The notes below the pieces were generated by a model. That model did no database searches. It saw nothing but the letters and a program-made list of their open reading frames with translations, and was not told the origin of the DNA. A stretch of DNA of 64,000 nucleotides. Source: Aurifilum marmelostoma (Eukaryota; Ascomycota; Sordariomycetes; Diaporthales; Cryphonectriaceae). Positions 33,994-44,848 of the stretch are shown here, in pieces. The DNA is taken from contig JAMXSV010000003.1 of NCBI GenBank assembly GCA_027559495.1, positions 62,001 through 126,000 of the forward strand, written 5' to 3'. Made by a program: the position numbers and the translations under genes. Within the stretch, counting starts at the first letter, position 1; every line of letters starts with the position of its first letter.

Positions 33994-36792
33994 ATGTATG
34001 CACGATACATACCACCACCCAAGCCAGGCAAGGCTACGGCTCCGAAGCCCGCGGTCGAGCAACCTTCGCACGCTCCAGCACCAGCACCAGCTCCAGCACC
34101 AGCGTCTTCTACTTTCTCTCCTGCGACGCCCTACGCCAGATACGTGCCTTCAGCAAGAAAGCATTCTCAAGGTCCTTCTGCGACGCCGACCCCCGTACCG
34201 CGAGCACCGCCTCCCTCCAAGACACATCTCAACGCAGCTGCCATTCCTCCTCCCGAATCTCTCCCCGCAAAGATTGTCTTCAATTACGATGAGAATGACG
34301 AGGCACCTTCGCCTCCGAAGAAGCGAAAGCTGGATTCACCTGAATCTGTGTCCATCTCTACAGAAGGCAAGCAGTCCAAACAGGCCGAAGAGGCGACCAC
34401 GAAGAAGGTGAAGCGGGAGAAGAAAGAAAAGAGGCAGAAAGGAGAGGCAGATGCTATCCCATCAGAGGCAAAGCAGGAGGATGAAGGACGACACAAGTCA
34501 AAAAAGAGCAAAGGCAAAAGGAATCAGGACAAGGGAGAATCTTTTGCTTTTGCCTTTGACGAACAGGTCGTTGAACTAGCAGAGCCTACGGAGGACAACA
34601 CAGTCGTCTCAAGCGCAGCGAAAGAAATGAATAAAAAGAAGACGGCCGACAACGAGGATCCGAACATCAGTGTGTCAGATTCTTCCGCGACCTCCACTAC
34701 ACAATCGCAATCAGCTGTTGCAAAGACAAGGACGCCGGGTGATCTAGACGAGGAAACCGAAACCAAGACTAGGAGGAGCAAGAAGAGCAAGGGAAAGGAC
34801 GACCAAAATGATATCCCGATTAGACACAGGGCTGTTCTCGAAAAAGCTGCCAAGTCCCTAAAAGATGCATCAAGAAGCGTCAAACCAGAGGAGCTGACAG
34901 AGCCAGAAGAGGGCGACGAGGCTGATGCCGTGGAGGCACATGGTCTTGAGCCCTTACCACAGCCGGAAGTTGTCATTCAAGATGGCCTGAGACCCGCCTA
35001 TGAGACACTGCCGCCGTGGATAGCAAACCCAGTGCGGGTTACGCCTCAGGCTCGAGCACCCTTCACAGATCTAGGCATCAGCGGAGAAATCGCCACAAAA
35101 CTCGGGGCAAGGGGCTACAAGGATGCTTTCGCCGTACAGACAGCAGTCATGCCACTGCTCTTGCCATCTCGCGATCGCCAGGGAGACATCGTTGTCTCCG
35201 CTGCCACCGGCTCAGGCAAGACGCTATCGTACGTCCTACCGATGGTTCGAGACATCGGCCGGGGTGTAGTGACGCGGCTGCGAGGGCTTATCGTGGTGCC
35301 GACGCGCGAACTGGTCATGCAGGCCAAGGAAGTCTGCGAAACATGTGCCAGCGCCTTCGGGGGGCCGAACCGGAAGACGGTCAAGATCGGCATCTCTATG
35401 GGAAATAAGCAGTTTGAGCTGGAACAGGCTGACCTGATCGAGGAGGATCAAAGGTTTGATCCCGCTGGCTACCAGGCCTGGCAACGAGATCATTTCCGCC
35501 GGGACCTTGACGTGAGTCTGTTCGAGTCGGCTCCCAAGCCTCTCGTCGACCATGTGCTCGAGTACGTCTCCAAGGTAGACATCCTCATCTGTACTCCTGG
35601 TCGGCTTGTGGATCACATAAACCGCACGCCTGGTTTCAGTCTGGAATATGTCCGGTGGCTGGTCGTGGATGAAGCCGACAAGCTGCTAGCCCAGACGTTT
35701 CAGGATTGGCTGTCTATCGTGATGCCCCTGCTGCTCGATGGGGCCAGTGCACCTGGCGCAAGAGACTTCCCCGACTCGAACAAGAGCGGTGTGCGAAAGA
35801 TCATTCTAAGTGCAACTATGACACGCGACCTCAGTCTTCTCAATGGACTGAAGCTTTTCCGCCCGAAGCTGGTTGTCCTCGAGGGCGTGACGGAGAGCGC
35901 TGAGTCGGCAAGAGAGAACACCACGGAACATGTCTTGCCAGATTCTCTGCAAGAGTTTGCCGTCAAGATTCGAGACCCAGAGTTGAAGCCGCTGTATCTT
36001 CTGGACCTGCTCAGCCATGATCGCATGGCTCTGGTCAAGGATGCTGAAGGAAACCTGAAAATGACGGCGCCCGATGACGATGGCTTGTCCTCATCTGCTG
36101 GACTGGACTCTGAATCGGACGCCTCTGAATCAAGCAGCGATAGCAGTGACAAATCCGACAGCAGCTCTGAGGACTCTGATGATGATAACGACACAACTCG
36201 CTACGAGCCGTCTGGGACTGGGTCCTCACCATCTTTGGAGAAGGTCACATTTCATGGGACAGCTCTCATCTTCACCAAATCCAACGAAACCGCCATGCGT
36301 CTCTCTCGCCTCCTCTGTCTGCTCGCACCAGATTTGGCTCCCGTGGTTGGCACCCTTACCTCCACGACTCGCACCTCGCAAAGACGCAAGACACTACGCG
36401 CCTTTGCCTCCCACAGGCTGCGCATCCTCGTGGCATCTGATCTCGTGGCACGTGGTATCGATCTAGCGAGTCTTGACCACGTCATCAATTACGATATGCC
36501 CACCAGCGTGGCATCGTATGTTCACAGGGTCGGTCGTACGGCAAGAGCAAATAGCAGAGGCCAAGCGTGGACGCTCTTCACCAAGACAGAAGCGGGTTGG
36601 TTCTGGACCGCCATTGCCGGCAAGGGCGAGAGCAAGAGCCAGGCTGCTGCTGGAACTGGACAGATCAAGAGAAGTGCCAGGGTGGAAGAAGTCAGAGTCA
36701 ACGACAAGTGGGAAGAAGACAGACTGTCTAAGTTTGAGAAAACGCTAGAGAAGCTGGGCAGGGAGGCCAGCGAGATGCGGAGGAAACGGTGA
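33994..36792 (+). CDS. DBP6: ATP-dependent RNA helicase DBP6 (DEAD-box)
   Basis: DEAD-box RNA helicase of the Dbp6/DDX51 type, needed for early 60S ribosomal subunit assembly in the nucleolus. 932 residues in one exon. Residues 1-330 are low-complexity: the start MYARYIPPPKPGK, an Ala/Pro repeat (APAPAPAPAP) and Lys/Glu-rich basic stretches typical of nucleolar proteins. The core then shows motif I AATGSGKT (about 402), Ia PTRELVMQ, Ib TPGRLVDH, motif II VDEADK (about 558), motif III SATM, motif V ASDLVARGID (about 813) and motif VI HRVGRTAR (about 843). An acidic Ser/Asp insertion (about 700-735) separates the two RecA domains, as is common in Dbp6. The C-terminus is basic and coiled-coil-like. 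The start ATG at 33994 is supported by the ARYIPP/ARYVPS pattern near the N-terminus. Confidence 0.96.
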   Translation: MYARYIPPPKPGKATAPKPAVEQPSHAPAPAPAPAPASSTFSPATPYARYVPSARKHSQGPSATPTPVPRAPPPSKTHLNAAAIPPPESLPAKIVFNYDENDEAPSPPKKRKLDSPESVSISTEGKQSKQAEEATTKKVKREKKEKRQKGEADAIPSEAKQEDEGRHKSKKSKGKRNQDKGESFAFAFDEQVVELAEPTEDNTVVSSAAKEMNKKKTADNEDPNISVSDSSATSTTQSQSAVAKTRTPGDLDEETETKTRRSKKSKGKDDQNDIPIRHRAVLEKAAKSLKDASRSVKPEELTEPEEGDEADAVEAHGLEPLPQPEVVIQDGLRPAYETLPPWIANPVRVTPQARAPFTDLGISGEIATKLGARGYKDAFAVQTAVMPLLLPSRDRQGDIVVSAATGSGKTLSYVLPMVRDIGRGVVTRLRGLIVVPTRELVMQAKEVCETCASAFGGPNRKTVKIGISMGNKQFELEQADLIEEDQRFDPAGYQAWQRDHFRRDLDVSLFESAPKPLVDHVLEYVSKVDILICTPGRLVDHINRTPGFSLEYVRWLVVDEADKLLAQTFQDWLSIVMPLLLDGASAPGARDFPDSNKSGVRKIILSATMTRDLSLLNGLKLFRPKLVVLEGVTESAESARENTTEHVLPDSLQEFAVKIRDPELKPLYLLDLLSHDRMALVKDAEGNLKMTAPDDDGLSSSAGLDSESDASESSSDSSDKSDSSSEDSDDDNDTTRYEPSGTGSSPSLEKVTFHGTALIFTKSNETAMRLSRLLCLLAPDLAPVVGTLTSTTRTSQRRKTLRAFASHRLRILVASDLVARGIDLASLDHVINYDMPTSVASYVHRVGRTARANSRGQAWTLFTKTEAGWFWTAIAGKGESKSQAAAGTGQIKRSARVEEVRVNDKWEEDRLSKFEKTLEKLGREASEMRRKR

Positions 36793-37195
36793 TAGTTCCT
36801 TAGGTGCAGACAGCATGTTTAAATGAGAAATATCCATGGCATATGGATGTCTCTCTCCTCGACTCACTCATTAGTTTGTGGGTTGTTCTGCGGAGGTCCT
36901 GCATTGCTATCCTTGGAGCTTCTCAGCTTGAAGAACGACAAGCTGACAAGCAGCCACCCGGGCCACCAGGGTCCCAAGCACAACCTCGAGGGTGTTCACC
37001 CAAATGGAGACCTCAGAATGTCGTCTGACTATGACCTTCACAACCACGCCCACTTTTTACTTTTTTTTTTTTATCTGAGCCATCTTTGCCTGCTCTTTAC
37101 TCTTCTGTCCTTTCGTCTTTTGCAACCTCACAGCCACCAAGAGGCTCAGCCCGAGCTCTGGACGAAGCCTTTGGCCTGGTCATCCTGACCACACA
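36793..37195. other. Intergenic after DBP6
   Basis: Short region containing the DBP6 3' UTR and a T-rich tract at about 37053-37073. Overlapping small frames are not protein-like. Pyrimidine-rich sequence near 37080-37130 may be the leader of the EXD1-like gene. Confidence 0.6.
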
Positions 37196-38221
37196 ATGTA
37201 TTCGCGCCTCAAAAGACAGTTATCTTGGCCTCGAGACATGTTCCTACCAAGATCCCGCACCATAGCTATGGCTCCGGTAATCTATCTGACCCAAATCCTC
37301 TGTCCAGTCCCCCTGCTGTTGAGGTCTCTTTGTAGCCCTCACACATCACGAGACCAGTCTACTGATGATGATATATACTTCTTGCAGGTTTCGGAAGAAC
37401 GTCCGTACCCCAGTCTGATCTTCCACCCCGCACCATTCGAGCGCACCGCCTTTGCCACGCACCCAAGGAAGCGATTCTGCTCAGTTCAAACCCACGATGG
37501 TCTCGGCGAGATGATTCAGACCATTGTGTCGACGGACGACGCGACTCTATATCTCTACATGAAGGACGGCGTGCTCGTCATCGCCCTGGATCCAGTCGAA
37601 AGAATTTACCTGGTAGACCTACAGAAGCTGGGGCTGACAGGCCTGGACTTGAGGCAGAACTTCAACACGGCTCAGCTGCAGGCATCATCGAGTGGTGGAG
37701 AAGCTGGCGAATGTGGTCTCCATCCCATAAACATCGAGCGACTACCGAGCCTTAGAAGTCTACTCGAGAACCCATCCATGACCAAAGTCATGTTCGACTC
37801 AAGGACCACAGTGGCCTCGCTGCGGGACCCCTGGGGCATCGCTCTTCGTGGCGTGCAGGATATACAACTCATGGAGCTTGCTGGAAGGCCTCTGCTGCCT
37901 CATGGACAGGCCTTCCACCGCAGACTTGATCGTCGTTCCACGCCCAGAGACCTTCGCGCATGCTTGGAGTAGGACTCGAGCCTGTCGCTGGCTGAGAAGA
38001 GACGGTGGGTAACAAACAATGCGGGGGAAAGTACCACGGCTACTGATGCGTCCGAAACGCGGCCAGGGGAGAACTTCATGCTGGAGGTGCGCTACGTGGA
38101 CCAGGTCCAGCATCTGCCAGAGCTGCACAGACGATATTGGGCACGGCTGGATGATGTGAGGAAGGAAGCACTGAAGCTGCGAACGGAGAGACGAGTGCGA
38201 TTCCAGCACTGGTCTGATTGA
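37196..38221 (+). pseudogene. EXD1-like 3'-5' exonuclease domain gene, broken by amber codon
   Basis: Resembles fungal DEDD-type 3'-5' exonuclease-domain proteins (EXD1/WRN-exonuclease-like). The reading frame from 37196 (or from ATG 37268 with a GT-AG intron at 37277-37387, which is also in frame) runs through ERIYLVDLQKLG, SLLENPSMTKVMFDSR and GIALRGVQDIQLMELA, all typical of the family, and meets TAG at 37970-37972 after DLRACLE. The same frame then stays open for 82 more codons to TGA at 38219-38221 and continues the homology: SLSLAEKRRWV and VDQVQHLPELHRRYW, the family's C-terminal helix. A single CAG-to-TAG change would explain the stop. The first exonuclease motif (normally D-x-E) reads YMKDG and is lost, and the second acidic cluster is weakened, so the product was probably inactive already. 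Confidence 0.78.
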
Positions 38222-38764
38222 ACTGTGTCTCGGAAGAGCGTGTAAAGTACAGTAATTATTGCGTGTAATCATACCATCCAAGGGGGGGCAAAAGCAGAGT
38301 ATTATGGAGCTCTAAGGTCATCGGAGGTTTCCATAGATATCATGAAATAAGAGATGCTGGATATAAATTCGGTAGAAACACCAAGTCATTTCACCAGCTC
38401 GAGATGGAAGTATCCCACAGTATGTGTGTATCCACTGTATCTTGTGCTAGCGCTGTGCTTCTCATTAATTATAGTGGTTCCAGCAGTCATACTTTGTCTC
38501 CCAGACGACCACTTTGCCCTGCACTGCAAGCCCAGGCCCTCCACGTTCCACAGTTACAGCGGGGAGTTGTAGTGGGCATCCGCTACTACAAAGTACGTAC
38601 ACAGCACTGTATAAGCCTGTTAGTTGACGGACAACTCTCACCTTCCCTTCGACCCCTCTACATGACGTAAAACCGTGCCCCACGCACTCGTGAGGGGCTC
38701 CTTCCCACAGCTTCTCCCATCCTTCAAGACACATGCTCGATTCTAGATCTGAGAACTCCATGTA
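38222..38764. other. Intergenic before GH2 gene
   Basis: No gene seen. Small frames on both strands have no family resemblance. The last part contains the promoter of the GH2 glycosidase; no distinctive element recognised. Confidence 0.6.
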
Positions 38765-40897
38765 TTGTTATTTGACACCCGTATGACTGGTATAAAAATG
38801 TCCCCGCCATCCTATCCTCGTCCAGACTTTCAGCGCCCAGGTCTCAACTGGACATCCCTGAATGGGTCGTGGGACTTCCTCTACGACGACAAGGACGAGG
38901 GACTCTCCGAGAACTGGCACATCTCAGGTCTCCCTGATGAATTGAGGCGTACGATCCAGGTCCCGTACGCCTTTCAGACGCCCGCCTCGGGGATCAACGA
39001 GCGCGCCGCCCATGAGGTGCTGTGGTATCAGCGACCACTCAAAGACATCCGCACAGACGATGCCAAGTCCCGTGGGGACCATCTTCTGCTCCGCTTCGGC
39101 GCAGTGGACTACGAGGCGACGGTATGGCTAGATGGTCAGCTGGTGGGCAGTCATCGCGGTGGACATGTGCCATTCCAAGTCGATGTAACAGGTGTAATGG
39201 CAAAGACCACAGCTAGCGAGGCTCGACTTACACTACGCGTCCGTGACTCCCCGTACGACCTGACGCAGCCTCGAGGCAAGCAGTATTGGGGCCCCGAGCC
39301 AGAGAGCATCTTCTACACACCCACCAGCGGCATCTGGCAGAATGTCTGGCTCGAAAGCGTGCCTTCAGCGCGCATCGCCGACAGCAGTGCAGGCACGGTG
39401 CTGCGCTCGAATGATATCAACACGGGCAATCTGCATGCAAAGATCGCTGTCGTCGGTCGTAGGGCCCAGGCTCCGTGTGCCGTGGAGATTGAGGCTTCGT
39501 TCTTGGGACTTGCTGTCAGAAAAGTGAAGGCGGACCTACCCAGAGACAGAGACTACGCCAATCTGGTGTTGAACCTGCGCTTGCCAGGGGATGAGCTCGA
39601 CAAGGTTGCCGGCACTCTCGCCAAAGACGACAGCGTATGGCGGAGCGGCCTCGCCCTGTGGTCACCGGAGCATCCTCTGCTCTATGACCTGGCCATCCGG
39701 CTCCTCGATACCGACAGCAGAGTCTTGGACCAAGTCGAAACGACCGCGGGGATGCGCAGTATTGACTGGCTACGCGGTGACGGTACTTTCCGCCTTAATG
39801 ACAGGCCTATTTTCCAGTCTTTGTGCCTTGACCAGGGCTACTGGCCCGAGACCTACATGACGCCCCCATCTGCCGATGCCTTGAAGGAAGACATCGAGCT
39901 CTCCAAAAAAGTCGGGTTCAATGGCTGTCGCAAGCACCAGAAGGTCGAGGATCCAGTCTTCCTGTATTGGGCCGACAGGTTGGGTTATCTGGTGTGGGGG
40001 GAGGCTGCCAATGCGTACGAGTTTAGTGACGAGTATGTCGAACGCTTCAACGCTGAATGGACCGAGTCGATCAAGCGCGACATCAATCACCCGTCGATTG
40101 TGGTCTGGACCCCCGTCAACGAGAGCTGGGCTTATCCCAAGTTGTCAGACAACTCGCAGGCCGGACTCGACCAACGGAATCACATCCGACAGTTGTATTA
40201 TCTCACCAAGTCCCTAGACCCGACACGCCCCATCAATGACAATTGCGGATGGGAGCACGTTCTCACGGATTTGAGCAGCTTCCATGACTATGCAGATGGT
40301 CCTGAGATCGAAAAGATTTGTGCCACGCTACCAGGTATCATCCACAGGACCATCCCGGACCAGCACCCAATGTTTGTTGGGCCCATCTATGGGCCCAACG
40401 CGCTGGTGCTTGATCCGGCCACCGAGCACAAGTCCGGGGCCCCCGTCATATGTACTGAGTTTGGAGGCGTCAACATTGCGCCGGCCACAGGCGGGGGCAG
40501 CGGCAAAAGGTTCAGCACCGAAGACTGGGGATACACCACCGCCGCCAACCCCGATGATCTGCTCAAGAGGATCGAGAAGTTGGCATTGGGTGTGGTGGGA
40601 GGTGGACACTGCTGCGGGCTTGTATATACTCAGTTGTGAGTAATCATCAGATGGTTTGTGTCTATCAAGGGGTGGTCAAGAGCTGACAAGAATCACCTCA
40701 GAACCGATATCGAGCAGGAGGTCAATGGCGTATACTCCTTCGATCGAAAAGCCAAAATTGATCCGGCCAGGGTGAAGGCTATCTTCGACAAGGCGGCTCG
40801 AAAGTATTTAGAAAGACACAGGTCTGGATTTTCGATGCTATCTTCTGATGCGTATTCCGAGTCGATACTACCAACCGGTGTAGCAAAGCCTGCCTAA
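38765..40897 (+). CDS. Glycoside hydrolase family 2 protein
   Basis: Intracellular GH2 glycosidase (beta-galactosidase/beta-glucuronidase/beta-mannosidase group), up to 688 residues. Exons are 38765-40635 and 40702-40897; the intron (GTGAGT donor, CTCAG acceptor) joins YTQL to TDIEQEVNGVYSFDRK. The N-terminal jelly-roll sugar-binding domain has SLNGSWDFLYDDKDEG and WYQRP; an immunoglobulin-like sandwich follows; then the TIM barrel with GFNGCRKHQKVEDP and DRLGYLVWGE. The acid/base Glu453 is in WTPVNESW and the nucleophile Glu565 in VICTEFGG, so the active site is complete. No signal peptide, hence cytosolic. Three ATGs near the start (38765, 38783, 38798) are in frame; the third, giving MSPPSYPRPDFQRP, is the most family-like. 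Substrate cannot be fixed by eye. Confidence 0.93.
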
Positions 40898-41368
40898 TAT
40901 TACTTCCCAGAGTCTGATTCCTGGGAGGAAAGAAAAGTCGTGTGCAGGGCACGGAGATAGAGCCTTATGGTACAGTATGATGACAATGTCTAGTGAGGAC
41001 GGAGAAACTGATTCTGCACTCCATCATCCTGTGAATCAGGTATCGTCTCACGTGACTGCGCGGAAGCGATCAACGATCAGTATATCTGATGATCAAAGGG
41101 GTTTCTTCTCGAGGACATTTAATCAGGAACATATATCTTTGCGAACTGAACTGGACAGACATCCCATCCATTAGCACCCTGGGGCTGCTGCAGGCACCCC
41201 TGCAAGGCGGCTGCGGCTTAAAAAGAACATACTGTGGCTTCGGCTATAAATTGCTCCCTTCTCTCCGTCCTCGCAATCATAGCACCGTCAGATCCCCCAA
41301 ACAGAATCTGGGGTCCAGACTCTTCCATCTTTTCCTCAATTTATGCCCTGTGATCTCATCTTTAGGGT
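40898..41368. other. Intergenic, GH2 to ATL gene
   Basis: 3' UTR of the GH2 gene and promoter of the alkyltransferase-like gene. A CTGCTGCAGGCACCCCTGCA stretch near 41185-41204 has small inverted symmetry. No gene seen. Confidence 0.55.
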
Positions 41369-41919
41369 ATGGCTCGTTCCGATGAGGCGGCGGCTTTTTT
41401 TCATGCCGTCTACATCGCCGTACAAGAAATTCCGCTGGGCAAAGTCACCAGTTATGGGCATATAGCAAAGCTGGTCGGGACGCGTACGTCTAGCCTGCTC
41501 GTGCGGCCGTCCCAGTGTGCATGGATCTTTGAGCTGATTTCTTTCTTCACCGAAGCCCAACGTCCGCGCCAGGTCGGGGTCTGCCTTAAGCACCTGTCGC
41601 AAGACCCGGACACACGATTCAACAACACCACTGTTCCTTGGCAGAGGGTGATCAACTCCAAGGGCATCATTTCACCTAGGTACTTGGCTTTTACGACGGG
41701 CAAGTCTCGAGCCTGTTTTCTTCCCCAGCGCTGATGTGATTCAGGTCTCAGCCTTCTGGTACACAAAACCAGGCAGCTGCTCTTCAAGCAGAGGGGGTGA
41801 CGGTGACGACCGGCGCGTTGGGCGAGCTGATGGTGGATTTTGCGGAGTATGGATGGTTTCCCGACGTCCTGCCGTCGGAAGCTGCAGGTGAAGATGATAT
41901 GGCGGAGGAGGACAGATGA
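41369..41919 (+). CDS. atl1: Alkyltransferase-like DNA repair protein (ATL)
   Basis: Alkyltransferase-like protein, 137 residues, related to O6-alkylguanine-DNA alkyltransferase but without the acceptor cysteine. Exons are 41369-41483, 41556-41679 and 41745-41919; all introns are GT-AG and the joins read GTPQRPRQVGVCLKHL and ISPRSQPSGTQNQAA. The N-terminal part has EIPLGKVTSYGHIAKLVG (the DNA-binding helix region with Arg/Gln-rich PRQVG). The active-site motif is PWQRV with Trp67 where methyltransferases have Cys in PCHRV. The C-terminal part (VTTGALGELMVDFAEYGWFP) is as in Schizosaccharomyces pombe Atl1-type proteins. Such proteins bind alkylated guanine, flip the base and recruit nucleotide-excision repair instead of transferring the alkyl group. 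Acts in the nucleus. Confidence 0.93.
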
Positions 41920-42881
41920 TGGGAAGCAAGTAGGTACAAGGGACTGCAGGAATTCTACGCTTTAGGTAAGCTATTCGTCATGACTCCTCGGTTAAATAGA
42001 AAGGGGAAAGAAGACAAGAAAAAAGAAAGAAAATGCAAAAAGAGGGCGTCCATCCTTCTCTGCCTCCTGTTCGATCAGATTCGTCAATACGACAGAGCCT
42101 CGCAGGACAATACATGTGACTTAATATATACTATCGTGTTTGGGGTGCCAACCAGACTTGACATTTTCTTGACCCCGACCAGGCTGACTATGACGACGAC
42201 GTACGACGCATACATACGCCGAAGAACCACTTCCTCGGGACGCAGCTATCACATCGAATACAATCTCTGGTAGGGTCGTAGCAGCAGTGGTAGCAGCTTC
42301 CTGACCTATAGTCTATTGCATAGAAACCGCAGAGCATGGATGATCAGGGTATGATGAAGCAGTAGCAATTGGCATTTTTGGGTCAATACAGATGTCTCAC
42401 CCACGTAGAGATAACAAAGTACAAGAAGTTGATGTTCAATATTATGTACAACGTCTACGTATACTATGACCGGCTTATAGCTGAGTATGGAATGTCAGAA
42501 GAAAAGGGGCCTGCTGAGATTATGCGTACCCGGTAGGGGAAAGCTGGTCCATGCAGGATAAGGACACGGAGATAGAGGGCCACCTCCGTCTAACATATAC
42601 TTGTACCCTGCTCCAGGTGACAGACATCTAAGAAGCTATTTCCTTGTTAGCAATTGAATCTTAGTAGAGCCTAGTAGAATAAGAACAAGGTACTGAGTTG
42701 CATCAGATAGCGGTTGAACAAGTGACTCCACATGTGGAATTTCAGAACAGGTCTGTGAACATTGATTTTCTCATCATTGCAACAATCAGAAACGGTAGGA
42801 AATCATGAGCCAACGTACCATGAGAAATTTTCTGAAACTTCAGGAGACAGGTCAGTGTAGGTAGCTATCGCTAAACAATCA
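41920..42881. other. Intergenic between converging genes
   Basis: About 1 kb between the ATL gene (plus) and the histidine phosphatase gene (minus). No credible gene; one 97-codon frame near 41980-42273 begins with a Lys/Glu-rich low-complexity stretch from purine-rich DNA and is rejected. No repeat seen. Confidence 0.6.
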
Positions 42882-43828
42882 TCATTTGCTGTTTGGACGC
42901 GAGAAGAAAGAGTCCATGGTTCTCTGCTTCTCATCGAACCCTGCACTACCGATGCCACCTCGCGTCTTCTTCAGACCCTGCAGATGAGTGACAGAGTTGA
43001 CTAACTTGACGGACAATTGGATCTCGGAAAACTGGGGGACAGGGAGTTCAGCGCCTGCGGGAGAAGGGATGTCAGGCGAGGCAGAGGTCCCCGCTGGATC
43101 TGCCACTCGCATATCCAGCTCAAGATATCCGGTGTTGGACCATGCAGCGAGCCATTCTGCCCTCCAGGGAGCATTCCCAGGCCGTGCAAGTCTGGTAATC
43201 TCCGCAGGCCCAAATCGGGTGAGGAGGCATCTCAGCAAGACGTTCAGGATGATGCCGTGTGCGACGATGGCGATCGAACCGGGGTGGGCGTCTGCCGCGG
43301 CTTGAAGCGCGGTCTGCACGAAACAGTTCTCGATGAAACGATCGATCCTGTCTCTCATGGACTGTTGAGACTCGGGCTCGACCCAAGCAGCAGCGCTAGA
43401 CGCAACCGCCTTCTGCGCTCCACGAGCGCCAAAGCGCATCCCCTCCTGAGAGCCAAAGTCTTTCTCTCGAAGCAAGGGCAGCTGGATGACCTCAGGCATC
43501 CGATCGGAGCCTTGCACACCACGTTGCGCGTCAGCGATGGCTTCGGCAGTCTTGACAGCGCGCTGCAGGTTGGAGGCGAAGATGTAATTGACCGGGCCGA
43601 TGGTAGCAGAGCTCGCAGCGAGGTGGGCGCCGAGGCGTCGCGCCTGGAGGACACCGTGGTTGGTCAATGGTGAGTCGCGAGAGCCTGCACTTGAGGCGGC
43701 AAAGTCAGCACGATAAAAGCATCAGAACCAGAAGCGCGCTATGGCAGCTTGACTTACTAGAGGCCGGCGACGTTGTCGACGGACTCGCCGTGACGAACCA
43801 ACAATACACGAAGGGCCATCTCCGTCAT
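42882..43828 (-). CDS. Histidine phosphatase (phosphoglycerate-mutase-like) family protein
   Basis: Branch-1 histidine phosphatase, 292 residues. Minus-strand exons are 43828-43758 and 43689-42882; the intron runs from a GTAAGT donor to a CAAG acceptor, and the join gives VAGLYAGSRDSPLTNHGVLQARRLG, the usual start of the family's second element. The catalytic RHGES motif is at residues 12-16 (His13), a second active-site His168 is in VAHGIIL, and NLQRAVKTAEAIADAQ matches the family's S-x-L-x-R-A-x-x-T-A pattern. A C-terminal extension (about residues 215-292) ends KKTRGGIGSAGFDEKQRT, a polar tail found in fungal members. No signal peptide. It probably dephosphorylates a small metabolite; the substrate is unknown. 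Divergent from the Arf-like gene. Confidence 0.93.
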
Positions 43829-44848
43829 AGATTTCTCAGGAGCGGAATGAGTGATTGGTAGTGGCTGCACGCCTCTGACATGTATGCAGGCGTCACATGG
43901 TGGCAAGCATATGAGAGACTGATGACTTCCGGCCCATTCAACAAGAGTGGAAGCAGGCCATGCAGTATGTTGAGTTTGGTCGTGAAGGTCGTGGGAAAGA
44001 GAACAAAATTTTGGCCTGGCCGAGGTTTGGTTTTGTGTGCAAACCCTACAGAAGCTCAGCCCTCCGGACAGGTCTGTTAACCCCCCCCCCCTGTAGCGCA
44101 GCGCTAGAGGTACCTACGGCGGTACCATGTGGATTACCGACATCCGCCCAATAAACCTATCCTCGGATTTATTTAGCTAGAGGTGGCAGTAGTTCACCAA
44201 ACCAGCATGAGGTGATCCGTGACGCTTTCAAATGGCTATCATCTCAGCCTCTTTCTGATACAGTGAGACGCTAAAACACTCACCAACGGAAATGAGGTTC
44301 AAGGATACAAATTTCTGAGCTGCATAGTATTATGTTAGCGCAGCCCGCATTGATGGATGGACGAACCATCCTTGTGTACTCTCCACCCCACCCTCACCCC
44401 CCACCAAGAAGATATGTATACAGAGCAGGGTCCAGATGATATGACCCACTCGTCCAACGAGTCACTGGTATTGTTGGTGTAGGCAACTGCAATCATGTTC
44501 TCAAAGAGGAAACGAATATCAATCCTGCAGCGGACACTTGGCCTCATCCCGTACATTTTCCGTCTGGCAGGATTTCGAACATTGCTTGCCTGGTCCATTC
44601 GCCAGCTGTCCCCAACCAGGACCATACTCAGACCAGGTGTACACTTCCAAGATTGACTTATATCTTCTGATACTTCCTACACTATATTCTTTGCTAAACG
44701 CTCAGCAGCCTCATCCCTATCAAAATCTAGTGATTATTCAAAACACAAAATCTACGTATCTCTTGCACCCTGAATATGTCATACATAACACGTATGTCCC
44801 TTTCACCTTTCCAATCTTTGGCAGTCCGACTGACAATGCACTCCAGAG
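43829..44848. promoter_or_regulatory. Divergent intergenic region with C11 tract
   Basis: 1.0 kb between the starts of the histidine phosphatase (minus) and Arf-like (plus) genes. It contains a run of eleven C residues at 44081-44091 and no credible gene; the 104-codon plus-strand frame ending at 44852 has no family match and overlaps the Arf-like start in another frame. Promoters of both neighbours must lie here. Confidence 0.55.
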
